64,000 nucleotides of DNA. It comes from Streptomyces sp. NBC_01750. Lineage in GTDB: Bacteria > Actinomycetota > Actinomycetes > Streptomycetales > Streptomycetaceae. The translations under genes and the position numbers were made by a program. Positions 9,501 through 18,276 of the stretch are shown piece after piece. Every line of letters begins with the position of its first letter. Within the stretch, counting starts at the first letter, position 1. Under the pieces are notes generated by a model. That model ran no database searches. It was not told where the DNA came from and saw only the letters and a program-made list of their open reading frames with translations. The stretch is from assembly GCF_035918095.1 (NCBI RefSeq), contig NZ_CP109137.1:868001-932000 (forward strand), given 5' to 3'.

Positions 9501-9760
9501 CCGACGCGCTGTCCTTCGGCGAACCGGTGCGGCTCAGCCGTCTGGTGGCCGCGGCAGCGGCCGTGCAGGGCGTGGAGAGCGTACGAGTGACCCGGCTGAG
9601 CCGGCTTTTCCACGAGGACCCCGTCAACGACATGGACGACACCGCACTGGAGGCAGGCGTGCTGCGGCTCAGCCCGCTGGAGATCGCGCGTTGCGACAAC
9701 GACCCGGACCGGCCCGAGAACGGCCGGCTGTCGATCGAGCTCGGCGGAGGTGCGCGATGA
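6548..9760 (+). CDS. Putative baseplate assembly protein (gpJ/Afp11-like), copy 1
   Basis: 1070 aa. Early segment FRAAPVIDYTARDYDTIRRLILDR and TPDWAERNAADLGTTLVELLAHTADRISYQQDAVATEAYLDTA is the signature of the large baseplate J-like wedge protein family. A second conserved block lies near 8870-8980 (RFGDGRHGARPRPGARLELHYRLGGG), followed by the C-terminal gpJ-like part (AEDYAALASKLPGVQRA). Long Cys-containing middle (PTPFDCKDEQPDC, CEPSGFGCWDRN). One in-frame palindromic repeat (6834-6863) codes for a loop near residue 100. It overlaps the following paralogue by four bases. Role: main wedge of the baseplate. Confidence 0.88.
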   Translation: MSGTSEELICRTDGRRARVRAAQLGGVDAVEVGDDGLTLTVTFLGKAPHGLCPENIRIDGGRRITGIEAVEVSVEREEDPELDDRLFVTLDRTGDTPPATAGGAPTRYRLSVVDTDPYGRPGTEPFPGFDQRYFSAEFDFRPDCPTPFDCKDEQPDCPPVFRAAPVIDYTARDYDTIRRLILDRLALTTPDWAERNAADLGTTLVELLAHTADRISYQQDAVATEAYLDTARRRVSVRRHVRLIDYPMHDGVNARAFVAVETLRALTLQPGTYRFAAVDIRSLGPRDRPELGTVIDDRELAVLDERGSVEVFEPVASNDPLVLRPEHNTIRFWTWADEVCSLAVGATSATLRDEWTDEECTIRTLDLSPGDLLLIEEVRGARSGTPGDADPSHRQAVRLTSVTPVVDRLADQPVLEVTWAREDALAFPVCLSTRGGRDCEPVEDVSVARGNVALVDHGRSLTFCGGTPETVTVPPAPAVLGTCEPSGFGCWDRNEGNEAADLINSRLDQTRSGRLLTADQIRELFTVIGEDATGRAGLGLELAGRRREKVVPGTAYAQAEALATLLAQVVYPGIPPRFRPVLPRSPVVQAVPFPQALHVSAGQADRLAAVPGRVRQRLVELWRSARDCDGLTEPEIAELTVLFGLRVLERLELRRHPVRALRELLHRSERLLAAKLRRIDVLIARGRAGAVLDAGIAWEIAHSWGPPYAAGLDPDEPVLRGPAAALVQDPRAALPAVTVRDGAQDTEPWTPKRDLLSSGPRERHFVGELEDDGRIALRFGDGRHGARPRPGARLELHYRLGGGTAGNVGAEAINHLVLCRDRDESDAGDPMPVAGVRNPLPAVGGTEPEPLEQVRQLAPLDLRRSRLRAVTAEDYAALASKLPGVQRAAAEIRWTGSAQEAHIAVDALGAGDPSQELLDSVSYALERYRRIGHDLVVGPARSVPLDIALAVCAAPGHQHGQILAELYRLLGSRRLSGGRIGFFHPDALSFGEPVRLSRLVAAAAAVQGVESVRVTRLSRLFHEDPVNDMDDTALEAGVLRLSPLEIARCDNDPDRPENGRLSIELGGGAR
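6834..6863 (+). repeat. In-frame GC-rich palindromic repeat (Streptomyces REP-like), copy A
   Basis: The sequence CTCCCCC-GGCTACCGC-TGGGGG followed by TGCCCCC forms a G5/C5 hairpin plus a third complementary arm. It lies inside the copy 1 baseplate gene and reads through in frame as a Pro/Ala/Gly-rich loop. A sister copy occurs at 12391-12422 in the copy 2 gene with the same architecture but different loop bases. Confidence 0.6.
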
Positions 9761-12700
9761 GCGGCTCCTGCGGCTGCGGCTGTGGTGGACACGACGAACG
9801 CCACGCACCCGAGGCCCTGTACAACCCGCCGGGCCGCACGGCCCTGGACTACCGGGTGGGCGAGTACGGCTCGTTCCTGGCGGCCATGCTCGACCGGCTC
9901 GCCTCCCCCGCCCATCCGGCACTGCGCGGGCTGACCGTCCGCACGCCGGACGATCCGGCGATCGGACTGCTCGACTCGTGGGCGGTCGTCGGCGACCTGC
10001 TCACCTTCCACTCCGAGCGCATCGCCGACGAGGGCTATCTGCGCACCGCCGACGAGCACCGCTCGCTGGCGCTGCTCGGGCGGCTGGTGGGACACCGGCC
10101 ACGGCCCGGTATCGCCGCCGACACGCATCTCGCGTACACGCTGGACCGGGAGCCGCGGGCCGAGGACGTGCCGGTACTGATCCCGCGCGGTGCGCGCAGC
10201 AACAGCGTGCCCACCACGTCCGGCGAGGAGTCGCAGGCCTTCGAGACCAGTGAGGACCTGATCGCCCGCTGGACCTGGAACGAGTTGGCGGTGCGCCGGC
10301 GCCGGCCTGCCCGGCTCACTCCGGACGATCTGCGCAAACGGTCCGAGATCTTCGTCTCCGGCACCGACACCTCGCTCCAGGCCGGGGACAGACTGCTGTT
10401 CGTCTTCGGCGGGGACCAAGAAGCGGACGGGCAGCGGCTGTTGCTGCCGGTGGCGCGTGTCCGGATCGACCGGGACGACGAGGTGACGGCCATCGGGCTG
10501 CCGCAGTCAGCGCCGCCGTCGCTGACCGAGCTGGTCGCGGAGCTCCGCGAGTGGATCACCGAGGACGAACGGGAGGCCGAGGAGGGCGAGGCAACCCCCG
10601 AAAATCCAAACCCGCGTCCCGTCAGCATGATCATCGAGGAGTTCGACGCCCAGGTGCTGGCGCCGCTGCGCGCCGATCTGGACATGATCAGGACCCCGGC
10701 GCAGTTCGCCCGGCGGCTTGCCGATCCGCATGACCGGCTCGCGGAGGCACAGGCCGTCGCCGCTCCGTACGAGGAAGTCGCCGCCTGGTTCGAGCAGCTG
10801 GAGGCCGTGGTCGGCGAACTGATGGAGCGGGCGGGGGAACTGGAGCCCACCCAGCCCGTACCTTCGGCCCGTGCGGCCGCGGCCGGGGATGGGGTGGACT
10901 CGCCGGCCATGCGGGCACTCGGCGCCGTCCTGCCGGCCCTGCGCAGCCGGGTCGTACGGCCACCGTCCGGCGCCCGCGCCCTGTCGCACGATCCTGGGCG
11001 GTACTTCGCGCCCGGCTCCGACCTCGGCGCCCAGCTGCTCTCCGCGCTGGATCCGAGGGTCGCCGACGGGATGTACGCGGCGTGGCGTCAGGCCGTTCCG
11101 GCTGTGCCCGCCCTCCTGCGCGAACTGCTGTCGATGCGAGTGACCGCGGCCCCCTTCGGGGCGACGGCGCCGCTCAAGCCCGTACAGGACGACCGTGGCC
11201 GGGTCATCCGGCAGGTGGACTGGCCGCTCACCGGCTCCGCACTCACCACCATGCGGGTCGTGTACGACACGGCGGGCCGGGTGCCGGTGCGCGCCGAGTT
11301 CCAGCACACGGAGACCGGCTCCTCGGTGCAGCGGTCGGAGAATCTGCCCGCCGAGACGAGCTTCGGCCTGGGGCCGGGCCGGATTTCTCTGAGGACCCGC
11401 TCCGCCCAGGACCAGGACCTGGGCTGGCTGTCCCGGCGCCCGGCCGACTCCCAGGAGCCCGGGGTCACCGCCCAGCTGCAGTCCGGGCTGCCCGAGCGGA
11501 CGCTGTTCGTGTCCCGGCCCGCCGAGGACGGGCGGGTCCATGTCGCCGTGCAGAACGGCGAGCCGCTCAACTGGCGGCTGGCTCCCGGCGATCACCGGCA
11601 GATCACCCACGGCGGGCTGGAGGTGAGCGTGCGGTACACGGTCGGCACCGAGCCGGCGAATGTCGAGGTCGGCATTGCGACCGTGCCGGAGGAGGCGAAC
11701 CGTCGTGTCCTGGCGCTCGACTCCGTGCAGGACGGAATCACCGTAGGCAGCTGGGTCGCGATCGAGCGCCCCCGTAAGGGCGCGGAGGGTCCTGACGGGA
11801 TCCCGGGTGACAAGAAGCTGGCATTCGTGACCACCCGGGTCACCTCGGTGCGCACCGCCGCGTACACCAACTACGGCATCACGGGCCGCGGCACCGAGCT
11901 CACGCTCGCCGATCCGTGGCTGGACGAGCACGACGTCCTGCTCTCGGCGATCCGTGACACCACCGTGCACGCGGGCGGTGTGGCGCTGCGTCCGGCCGAC
12001 GAGCCGCTGGGTGAGGACGTGCACGGCAATGAGCTCGAACTGGCGGAGCTGTACGACGGGTTGCGCCCCGGCCGCCACCTGGTGGTGTCCGGCGAACGCA
12101 CCGACATCCCCCACACGGCCGGCGTGCGTGGCACCGAACTGGCGGTGATCGCTTCGGTGGAGCAGCAGCTCGACCCGCGGCTGCCGGGCGACCATGTCCA
12201 TACGAAGCTGACGCTCACCACGGACCTGGCCCACCGCTACCGTCGTGACACGGTCCGCATCCAGGGCAATGTGGTGCACGCGACGCACGGCGAGAGCCGG
12301 GACGAGGCGATCGGCAGCGGCGACGCCGACCGGACCAACCAGACCTTCACGCTCTGGCAGTCGCCGCTGACATGGCTGCCCGCCGACAACCCTCCCCGGG
12401 CCTCCGGCCGGGGGTACCCCCATCTCGCTTCGCTCGGCGCGACGCCCACCCTTGAGGTGCGCGTCGACGGGCTGCTGTGGCACGAGGTGGACAGTCTGGC
12501 GGGGCGTGGTCCGCGCGAGCGCGTGTATGTCTCGGGGACGGCCGGGGACGGGCGTACGACGGTGACCTTCGGCGACGGGGTGCACGGCGCGCGGCTGCCC
12601 ACCGGGCACGAGAACGTACGGGCCCGGTACCGCTTCGGCACCGGAAAGGCCGCCAACGTCCGGGCGGACCGCATCGTTCAGGCGATCACCCGGCCGCTGG

Positions 12701-13566
12701 GCGTCACCGCGGTCACCAATCCGCAGCCCGCCACCGGCGGTGCGGACGCCGACGGGCCCGGGCTGACCCGGCGCACGATCCCGCTCGCGGTCGCCGCCCT
12801 CGACCGGCTCGTGTCCGTCGCGGACTACGAGGACTTCGCCCGTTCGCGGGCGGGTATCGGCCGGGCCGTGGCGCGGGAGATATTCGACGGAAGGCGACGC
12901 GTGCTGCATGTGACCGTCGCCGGCGTGGACGACATCGCGATCGCCGAAGACTCCGAGGTGCTGCGTGCGCTGCGCTCCTCGCTCGCCGAGTACGGCGACT
13001 CACGGCTCCCGGTCCGGGTCGATGTACGTGAGCTGGTGCTGCTGCTGCTCGCCGCGAAGGTGAAGGTCGCCCGTGACCACACCTGGACGGTGGTCGAGCC
13101 GAGGCTGCGGCACGCACTGCTGCGTGAATTCGGCAGCGGACGGCGCGAGTTGGGCAGTCCCGCACGGCTGTCCGACGTCCTGGCGACGGCCCACTCGGTG
13201 CCCGGTGTGGACTACGTGGACGTGGACGTCTTCACCGGGGTGCCGGCGTCCGTCACTGCTGACGGGCTGACCGGGCTCGCGGGAGCGCTCGCCGAGCCGC
13301 GGACCGCGGTCGGGGCGCGGCTCGCCGAGTACGACGAGGACGTGCACCGGGTCACCGCGGAGGCCGGCGAGACGCTCACCCAGGTCGCCGCCCGGTACGG
13401 CATTTCGCTCGCCGAACTGCTGCGTCTGAACCCGGACATCACCGATACCCGGCGGCTCGGGAAGGGACGGGCGGTGTGCGTCTTCCGGGGCATCCGGCCG
13501 GCCCAGCTCGCCCTGCTGTCACCGCAGGTCCCGGACACGCTGATTCTGACGGAGGTCACCGCATGA
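9757..13566 (+). CDS. Putative baseplate assembly protein (gpJ/Afp11-like), copy 2, with LysM tail
   Basis: 1269 aa from ATG 9757 (ATGA overlap). Starts with a Cys-rich stretch MSGSCGCGCGGHDERH, then NPPGRTALDYRVGEYGSFLAAMLDRL and SWAVVGDLLTFHSERIADEGYLRTA, the signature of the second, larger wedge family in actinobacterial eCIS. A conserved FGDGVHGARLPTGHENVRARYRFG block lies near 12570-12645 and a gpJ-like end near 12800-13240. Unusually, the last 80 residues form a LysM domain (HRVTAEAGETLTQVAARYG, LLRLNPDI). It carries palindromic repeat copy B. Overlaps the next gene. Confidence 0.87.
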   Translation: MSGSCGCGCGGHDERHAPEALYNPPGRTALDYRVGEYGSFLAAMLDRLASPAHPALRGLTVRTPDDPAIGLLDSWAVVGDLLTFHSERIADEGYLRTADEHRSLALLGRLVGHRPRPGIAADTHLAYTLDREPRAEDVPVLIPRGARSNSVPTTSGEESQAFETSEDLIARWTWNELAVRRRRPARLTPDDLRKRSEIFVSGTDTSLQAGDRLLFVFGGDQEADGQRLLLPVARVRIDRDDEVTAIGLPQSAPPSLTELVAELREWITEDEREAEEGEATPENPNPRPVSMIIEEFDAQVLAPLRADLDMIRTPAQFARRLADPHDRLAEAQAVAAPYEEVAAWFEQLEAVVGELMERAGELEPTQPVPSARAAAAGDGVDSPAMRALGAVLPALRSRVVRPPSGARALSHDPGRYFAPGSDLGAQLLSALDPRVADGMYAAWRQAVPAVPALLRELLSMRVTAAPFGATAPLKPVQDDRGRVIRQVDWPLTGSALTTMRVVYDTAGRVPVRAEFQHTETGSSVQRSENLPAETSFGLGPGRISLRTRSAQDQDLGWLSRRPADSQEPGVTAQLQSGLPERTLFVSRPAEDGRVHVAVQNGEPLNWRLAPGDHRQITHGGLEVSVRYTVGTEPANVEVGIATVPEEANRRVLALDSVQDGITVGSWVAIERPRKGAEGPDGIPGDKKLAFVTTRVTSVRTAAYTNYGITGRGTELTLADPWLDEHDVLLSAIRDTTVHAGGVALRPADEPLGEDVHGNELELAELYDGLRPGRHLVVSGERTDIPHTAGVRGTELAVIASVEQQLDPRLPGDHVHTKLTLTTDLAHRYRRDTVRIQGNVVHATHGESRDEAIGSGDADRTNQTFTLWQSPLTWLPADNPPRASGRGYPHLASLGATPTLEVRVDGLLWHEVDSLAGRGPRERVYVSGTAGDGRTTVTFGDGVHGARLPTGHENVRARYRFGTGKAANVRADRIVQAITRPLGVTAVTNPQPATGGADADGPGLTRRTIPLAVAALDRLVSVADYEDFARSRAGIGRAVAREIFDGRRRVLHVTVAGVDDIAIAEDSEVLRALRSSLAEYGDSRLPVRVDVRELVLLLLAAKVKVARDHTWTVVEPRLRHALLREFGSGRRELGSPARLSDVLATAHSVPGVDYVDVDVFTGVPASVTADGLTGLAGALAEPRTAVGARLAEYDEDVHRVTAEAGETLTQVAARYGISLAELLRLNPDITDTRRLGKGRAVCVFRGIRPAQLALLSPQVPDTLILTEVTA
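12391..12422 (+). repeat. In-frame GC-rich palindromic repeat (Streptomyces REP-like), copy B
   Basis: CTCCCCGG-GCCTCCGG-CCGGGGG followed by TACCCCCAT: same three-arm design as the copy at 6834-6863 (C-arm, G-arm, then second C-arm). It is translated in frame as a Pro/Arg/Gly loop of the second wedge protein, which suggests insertion into a tolerant surface loop. Confidence 0.6.
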
Positions 13567-15722
13567 GCAGGGAACCGGACGGGCTGGCGGAGCTGCTCCC
13601 GCAGTGGCACCGTCTGCGGGACGCCGAGGGCGGTGAGCCACTGCGCGCGCTGCTCGCGGTGATCGCCGAGCAGGTGGACCGGGTACGGGACGGCGTCGAG
13701 CAGAGCTACGAGGACTGGTTCGTGGAGACCGCCGCGCCCTGGGTGCTGCCGTATCTCGGCGATCTCGTCGGCTACCAACCGCTGCCCGGCTACGAACGCG
13801 TGCAGGCGAAGGGGCTTCAGGGCGGGGACGGGGACGATTCGCGGAGCCGTCTCACCGAGGCTCTCGCGCCGCGGCGCGACGTCGCCGCGACCGTCGCCAA
13901 CCGGCGGCGCAAAGGCACTCTCGCGCTGCTGGAGGAGCTGGCCGAAGAGGTCGCCGGATGGCCTTCGCGCGCCGTGGAGTTCTCCCGCCTCGTCTCGCAC
14001 CAGCAGCCGGTCAAGCTGTACGGATCAGGGACGGAGGCCGTCAACGCACGCCGGCTCCGGCGCGGCCGGCTCGTCGACGTACGGGAAGGAGCGGCGCTGG
14101 ATCTGGCAGGCGGTCCGTTCGGTGCGGTCGCGCAGTCGGTGAATGTGCGGCGAGCCGGTTCGGCGCGTACGCAGGGGGGATACTCCCCGGCCGGGCTGGG
14201 GCTGTTCGTATGGCGGCTGAAGCCCTATCACGTGAGCGAGGCGCCCGCGTACTGCATCGACAGGGCCCGTCATCTCTACACCTTCTCGATTCTGGGCAAC
14301 GACTCGCCGCTGGTGACCAAGCCGGTGCCGGAGCCGTCCGCGACGCATATCGCGACCATCGACAACGTGCCCGCGTACATCCGGCGCCGTCAGCTCGCCG
14401 ACCGGCTCGCGGACTACTACGGGCCCGGCAGGAGCTTCACGATCTGGCGCGACGGGCAGGACGAGCCGGTTCCCCTGTCGGACCTCGTGGTGGCGGATCT
14501 GACGGACTGGCGCTACCGCCCCAAGCGCGGGCAGGTGGCCGTCGACCCGGCGCTGGGCCGTATCGCGTTCGGTGCGCGGTCCGCGCCTCGGCAGGGCGTC
14601 TGGGTCACCTACCACTACGCGTTCGGCGACGACACCGGCGGCGGCGAGTACCCGCGCGACCGTGAGACACCGACCGCGGCGAAGGTCTACCGGGTCGGTC
14701 CCGGCCAGAGCTACCAGCGGATCATGGACGCGTACGGCGACTGGCAGAACGACCGGCGGGCGGGACGCTGCGGACCCGACGGCATCATCGAGATCACGCA
14801 CAGCGGCGCCTACCAGGAGCAGTTGGACTTCGACCTGGATCCCGGCGACCGTCTGGAGGTGCGCGCGGCCGAGGGCACCCGGCCGGTGATCCGGCTGCTC
14901 GACTGGTACAGCAACCGTCCCGACGCGCTCAACATCCGTGCGCAGGAGGACGGTGAGGGCGACGCTCCGCGGATCGTGCTGGACGGTCTGCTGATCACCG
15001 GGCGCGGGCTCAATGTCACCGGCCCCGTCGGGGCGGTCGTGCTGCGGCACTGCACGCTGGTGCCCGGCTGGTCACTGGAGCCGGAGTGCGATCCGCACTC
15101 GCCGGAGGAGCCGAGCCTGGTCCTGGACCGGACCACCGCGTGCGTGTCCATCGACCGCAGCGTCCTCGGCACGATCGAGGTGATCGGCGACGAGGTCGGC
15201 CGCGACCCGCTGCCCATCCACATCCGTGACAGCATCCTGGACGCCACCGGCCACGGCCGGGCGGCGCTGTCCGCGCCGGACTGCCGGCTCGCGCATGCCG
15301 TGCTGCACGCGCACCGCACCACCGTCATCGGCGAAGTCCACACCCATGCGGTGGAAATCGCCGAGAACAGCATCTTCACCGGGCGTATGCAGGTGGCGCG
15401 GCGGGGGATCGGCTGTGTGCGGTTCAGTTACGTGCCTGTCGGCTCGCGCACTCCCCGCCGCCACCGCTGCCAGCCGGATCTGGCGGGCACGGAGAACGCC
15501 CAACTGGTCCGGCCGTTGTTCACCAGCGAGCGGTACGGCACGCCCGCGTACGGGCAGTTGGCCGCAGGCTGCGCGGACGAGATCAGGCGCGGCGCCGAGG
15601 ACGGCTCCGAGATGGGCGCCTTCCACGACCTCTACCAGCCGCAGCGCGAGGACAGCCTGCGCGCCCGGCTCGCCGAGTACACCCCGGCCGGTACCGACGC
15701 CGGGATCATCCCCGTCACCTGA
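13563..15722 (+). CDS. gpI-like baseplate protein with right-handed beta-helix-like domain
   Basis: 719 aa from ATG 13563. The N-terminal about 150 residues are phage tail protein I-like: LPQWHRLRDAEGGEPLRAL, EQVDRVRDGVEQSYEDWFVE and APWVLPYLGDLVGY. The centre (about residues 150-380) is a tail-family region. The part from about residue 400 to 610 has the short strand-turn repeats of a parallel beta-helix (RLEVRAAEGTRPVIRL, IVLDGLLITGRGLNVTG, AVVLRHCTLVPG, VSIDRSVLG, IHIRDSILDATG). Such folds usually bind glycans. It could therefore combine the wedge-to-fibre junction with a receptor-like module; this fusion is inferred from sequence pattern. Confidence 0.8.
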   Translation: MSREPDGLAELLPQWHRLRDAEGGEPLRALLAVIAEQVDRVRDGVEQSYEDWFVETAAPWVLPYLGDLVGYQPLPGYERVQAKGLQGGDGDDSRSRLTEALAPRRDVAATVANRRRKGTLALLEELAEEVAGWPSRAVEFSRLVSHQQPVKLYGSGTEAVNARRLRRGRLVDVREGAALDLAGGPFGAVAQSVNVRRAGSARTQGGYSPAGLGLFVWRLKPYHVSEAPAYCIDRARHLYTFSILGNDSPLVTKPVPEPSATHIATIDNVPAYIRRRQLADRLADYYGPGRSFTIWRDGQDEPVPLSDLVVADLTDWRYRPKRGQVAVDPALGRIAFGARSAPRQGVWVTYHYAFGDDTGGGEYPRDRETPTAAKVYRVGPGQSYQRIMDAYGDWQNDRRAGRCGPDGIIEITHSGAYQEQLDFDLDPGDRLEVRAAEGTRPVIRLLDWYSNRPDALNIRAQEDGEGDAPRIVLDGLLITGRGLNVTGPVGAVVLRHCTLVPGWSLEPECDPHSPEEPSLVLDRTTACVSIDRSVLGTIEVIGDEVGRDPLPIHIRDSILDATGHGRAALSAPDCRLAHAVLHAHRTTVIGEVHTHAVEIAENSIFTGRMQVARRGIGCVRFSYVPVGSRTPRRHRCQPDLAGTENAQLVRPLFTSERYGTPAYGQLAAGCADEIRRGAEDGSEMGAFHDLYQPQREDSLRARLAEYTPAGTDAGIIPVT

Positions 15723-15762
15723 CACGACTTCCACCGCCCAATCCTGAGGGGGACCCCTTCCC

Positions 15763-17355
15763 ATGCACGCAGACATCTCCCGCATCACCTTCCGGCCCGA
15801 CCGGCACTACTCGGCGGTGATCGCACAGCAGGGCCGCGTACAGCTCGATGCGGACGCCAATGAACAGGCCGCGATCCAGCTGGTGCAGGCCCGTACCACC
15901 GCTGCCGATCTGATCGGACAGCACGGCGGCCCGCGCGGGGCCACCGGCTTCGCGCTGGGTTTCGTGGGCGGCGGCCGGGAACTCGACGATCTGACCATCG
16001 GCGGCGGCCGTTACTACGTGGACGGCATCCTGCTGGACGCGAACCGCCCGCTGCCCGGCGTGCCGGTCGTCGACGACGGGCACGACGCGCACAGCGCCGA
16101 GGAAGGCGACTCGGACACGCCCGCCGAAGCACAGCAGCCGGCCACCTGGACGTACTGGGACCAGCCGGACGGCCACCGGGACCCGGAGCGCCCCGGCGAC
16201 CGGCTGCCGACCGAATTCCCGTATCTCGCCTGTCTGAAGGTGTGGGAGCGCTCGGTCACCGCGGCCGAGGACCCGCTGCTGCGAGAGGTGGCGCTGGGTT
16301 CCGCGATGCCCGACACGGCGGCCCGGCTGAAGGTCGTCTGGCAGGTGCTGCCGCTGGCCGGCTCGCAACTGGAGCTCGAGGACGGGGCGACCAAGGACCA
16401 GGTCCGTGCGGCGTTCGCGAAGTGGGCCGCGGCGCAGGCGCCGACCGCTCGGATGGCGGCGCGCAGCGAGCGTCCCGAGCACGCGGACGAGGACCCGTGC
16501 CTGGTGAGGCCGGACGCCCGGTACCGGGGCCAGGAGAACCAGATGTACCGCGTGGAGATCCACGAGGGCGGCGCGGCGAAGGACGCGACCTTCAAATGGT
16601 CCCGTGAGAATGGCTCGGTGACTTTCCCGGTCGACGAACTCGACGGCACATGGGTGGAATTGGCGTCACTCGGCAGTGACGCCAAGCTCGATCTGAACGT
16701 CGGCGACGTGGTCGAGTTCGTGGACACCGCCTACACCAGCCGCGGGGAACCGCTGCCGCTGCTGCGGGTGGAGGAGGTCGACCTGCCGGGCCGCCGGGTG
16801 CGGCTCTCGGGCGAGCCCGACCCTTCGGTCGGCAGGCGCCCCGGACTCCACCCCTTCCTGCGGCGCTGGGACCACCGGTCGGGTGCCTCCCGGCACACGA
16901 GCGGTTCCGGCCGTACGAAGCAGGGCGCATCGAAGCTGCGCAACGGCGCGATCCGGATCGAGGAGGGCGGCTGGCTGCCGCTCGAGGACGGCGTTCTCGT
17001 CTACTTCGAGCCGGGCAGGACATACCGGTCCGGTGACTTCTGGACCGTTCCGGCGCGTACGGCGACGGGCGGTGTCGAGTGGCCGACGGATGCGGCGCGC
17101 CGGCCGCTGCTGCAGGCCCCGGCCGGGATTCAGGTGCACTACGCGCCGCTGGCCTGGGTACTGGGCGAGGGGTCGGTCGCGGATCTGCGGATGACGTTCG
17201 GGCCGCTGGCGGAAGTCGTCCCGGCCGCGGACGAGGAGGCGCTGGCGGCGGAGGCCTCGGCCGAGGCGGAGGCCGCGGCTGCCGAGACTGCCGCCGCGGC
17301 CGGTTCGGGCACGCAGACGGCGGGGCAGGACGACGAGGGACAGCCGGAGAACTGA
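15763..17355 (+). CDS. DUF6519 family eCIS protein
   Basis: 530 aa with a good ribosome site (GAGGGGGA). The start MHADISRITFRPDRHYSAV plus QQGRVQLDADANEQAAI is typical of DUF6519 proteins found at the end of actinobacterial injection-system operons. A second conserved segment is YRVEIHEGGAAKDATFKWSR. The middle carries Glu/Asp-rich strands; the last 60 residues are an Ala/Glu-rich low-complexity tail. Probably a structural or fibre-related component. Its biochemical role is not established. Confidence 0.82.
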   Translation: MHADISRITFRPDRHYSAVIAQQGRVQLDADANEQAAIQLVQARTTAADLIGQHGGPRGATGFALGFVGGGRELDDLTIGGGRYYVDGILLDANRPLPGVPVVDDGHDAHSAEEGDSDTPAEAQQPATWTYWDQPDGHRDPERPGDRLPTEFPYLACLKVWERSVTAAEDPLLREVALGSAMPDTAARLKVVWQVLPLAGSQLELEDGATKDQVRAAFAKWAAAQAPTARMAARSERPEHADEDPCLVRPDARYRGQENQMYRVEIHEGGAAKDATFKWSRENGSVTFPVDELDGTWVELASLGSDAKLDLNVGDVVEFVDTAYTSRGEPLPLLRVEEVDLPGRRVRLSGEPDPSVGRRPGLHPFLRRWDHRSGASRHTSGSGRTKQGASKLRNGAIRIEEGGWLPLEDGVLVYFEPGRTYRSGDFWTVPARTATGGVEWPTDAARRPLLQAPAGIQVHYAPLAWVLGEGSVADLRMTFGPLAEVVPAADEEALAAEASAEAEAAAAETAAAAGSGTQTAGQDDEGQPEN

Positions 17356-17380
17356 CGCAGCACCAGGAAGGAGCACCACG

Positions 17381-18265
17381 ATGGCAACGCCCCTGTCCGC
17401 CGACAAACTGCTCAAGGCCCTTCGTGACGAAGGGCTTCAGGTCGTCGAGCACCGGAGCTGGCGCACGCACAACCGCAACCACAAGGGTCCCTGGGGGCCC
17501 ATGCACGGCGTGATGATCCATCACACCGTGACCTCGGGCACCCAGAACTCCGTGGACATCTGCTACAACGGCCACTCGAGTCTGCCGGGGCCGCTGTGCC
17601 ACGGCGTGATCGCCAAGGACGGCACCATCCACATGGTCGGCAACGGGCGCGCCAACCACGCGGGGCTCGGCGACGACGACGTCCTGCGCGCGGTGATCAA
17701 CGAAACGGCGCTGCCCGGCGACAACGAGGCCAACACCGACGGCAATCGGTACTTCTACGGCTTCGAGTGCGTCAACCTCGGCAATGGCACGGACCCGTGG
17801 CCCGCGGCCCAGCTGGAGGCCATCGAAAAGGCGGCGGCCGCCCTGTGCCGGGCGCACGGCTGGTCGCAGCGCTCGGTGATCGGGCACAAGGAGTGGCAGC
17901 CGGGGAAGATCGACCCGCGCGGATTCACGATGGACTCGATGCGCGCCCGGATCAAGGCGCGGCTGGCCGGTAAGCCGGGCGGCCCGACCAAGCCGCCGGC
18001 GCCGAAGCCCCCGGCGGCGTTCGAGCCGTTCCCCGGTGCCGCGTTCTTCCAGGCCGGACGGCACAGTCCGATCATCACGGCGATGGGAAAGAGACTGGTG
18101 GCCGAGGGCTGCGGCCGGTACGAGGTGGGCCCCGGTCCGGACTGGTCGGAGGCGGACCGCAAGTCGTACGCCGCGTGGCAGCGCAAGCTGGGCTTCTCGG
18201 GGAGCGACGCCGACGGCATCCCGGGAAAGTCGAGCTGGGACAAGCTCAAGGTGCCCAACGTGTGA
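17381..18265 (+). CDS. N-acetylmuramoyl-L-alanine amidase with peptidoglycan-binding tail
   Basis: 294 aa. Residues 1-195 are an Amidase_2/peptidoglycan-recognition domain: MIHHTVTSG supplies the first zinc His (about 47), GHKEWQPGKIDPRGF the second (His169) and the acidic ligand (Asp178). A Pro-rich linker (about 198-215) joins a C-terminal domain (AWQRKLGFSGSDADGIPGKSSWDKL) of the peptidoglycan-binding type. No signal peptide is visible, so release would depend on lysis or on the particle. It is last in the eCIS operon, 25 bases after DUF6519 with ribosome site AAGGAG, which suggests it serves particle release or entry rather than growth. Confidence 0.88.
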   Translation: MATPLSADKLLKALRDEGLQVVEHRSWRTHNRNHKGPWGPMHGVMIHHTVTSGTQNSVDICYNGHSSLPGPLCHGVIAKDGTIHMVGNGRANHAGLGDDDVLRAVINETALPGDNEANTDGNRYFYGFECVNLGNGTDPWPAAQLEAIEKAAAALCRAHGWSQRSVIGHKEWQPGKIDPRGFTMDSMRARIKARLAGKPGGPTKPPAPKPPAAFEPFPGAAFFQAGRHSPIITAMGKRLVAEGCGRYEVGPGPDWSEADRKSYAAWQRKLGFSGSDADGIPGKSSWDKLKVPNV

Positions 18266-18276
18266 CCGCACCCTGC

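Noticed and set aside
7568..9922. 784-codon minus-strand frame
   Set aside because: Antisense of the wedge gene; low-complexity Arg/His/Gly content and no domain.
10507..12909. 800-codon minus-strand frame
   Set aside because: Antisense of the second wedge gene, whose forward frame is supported by family motifs.
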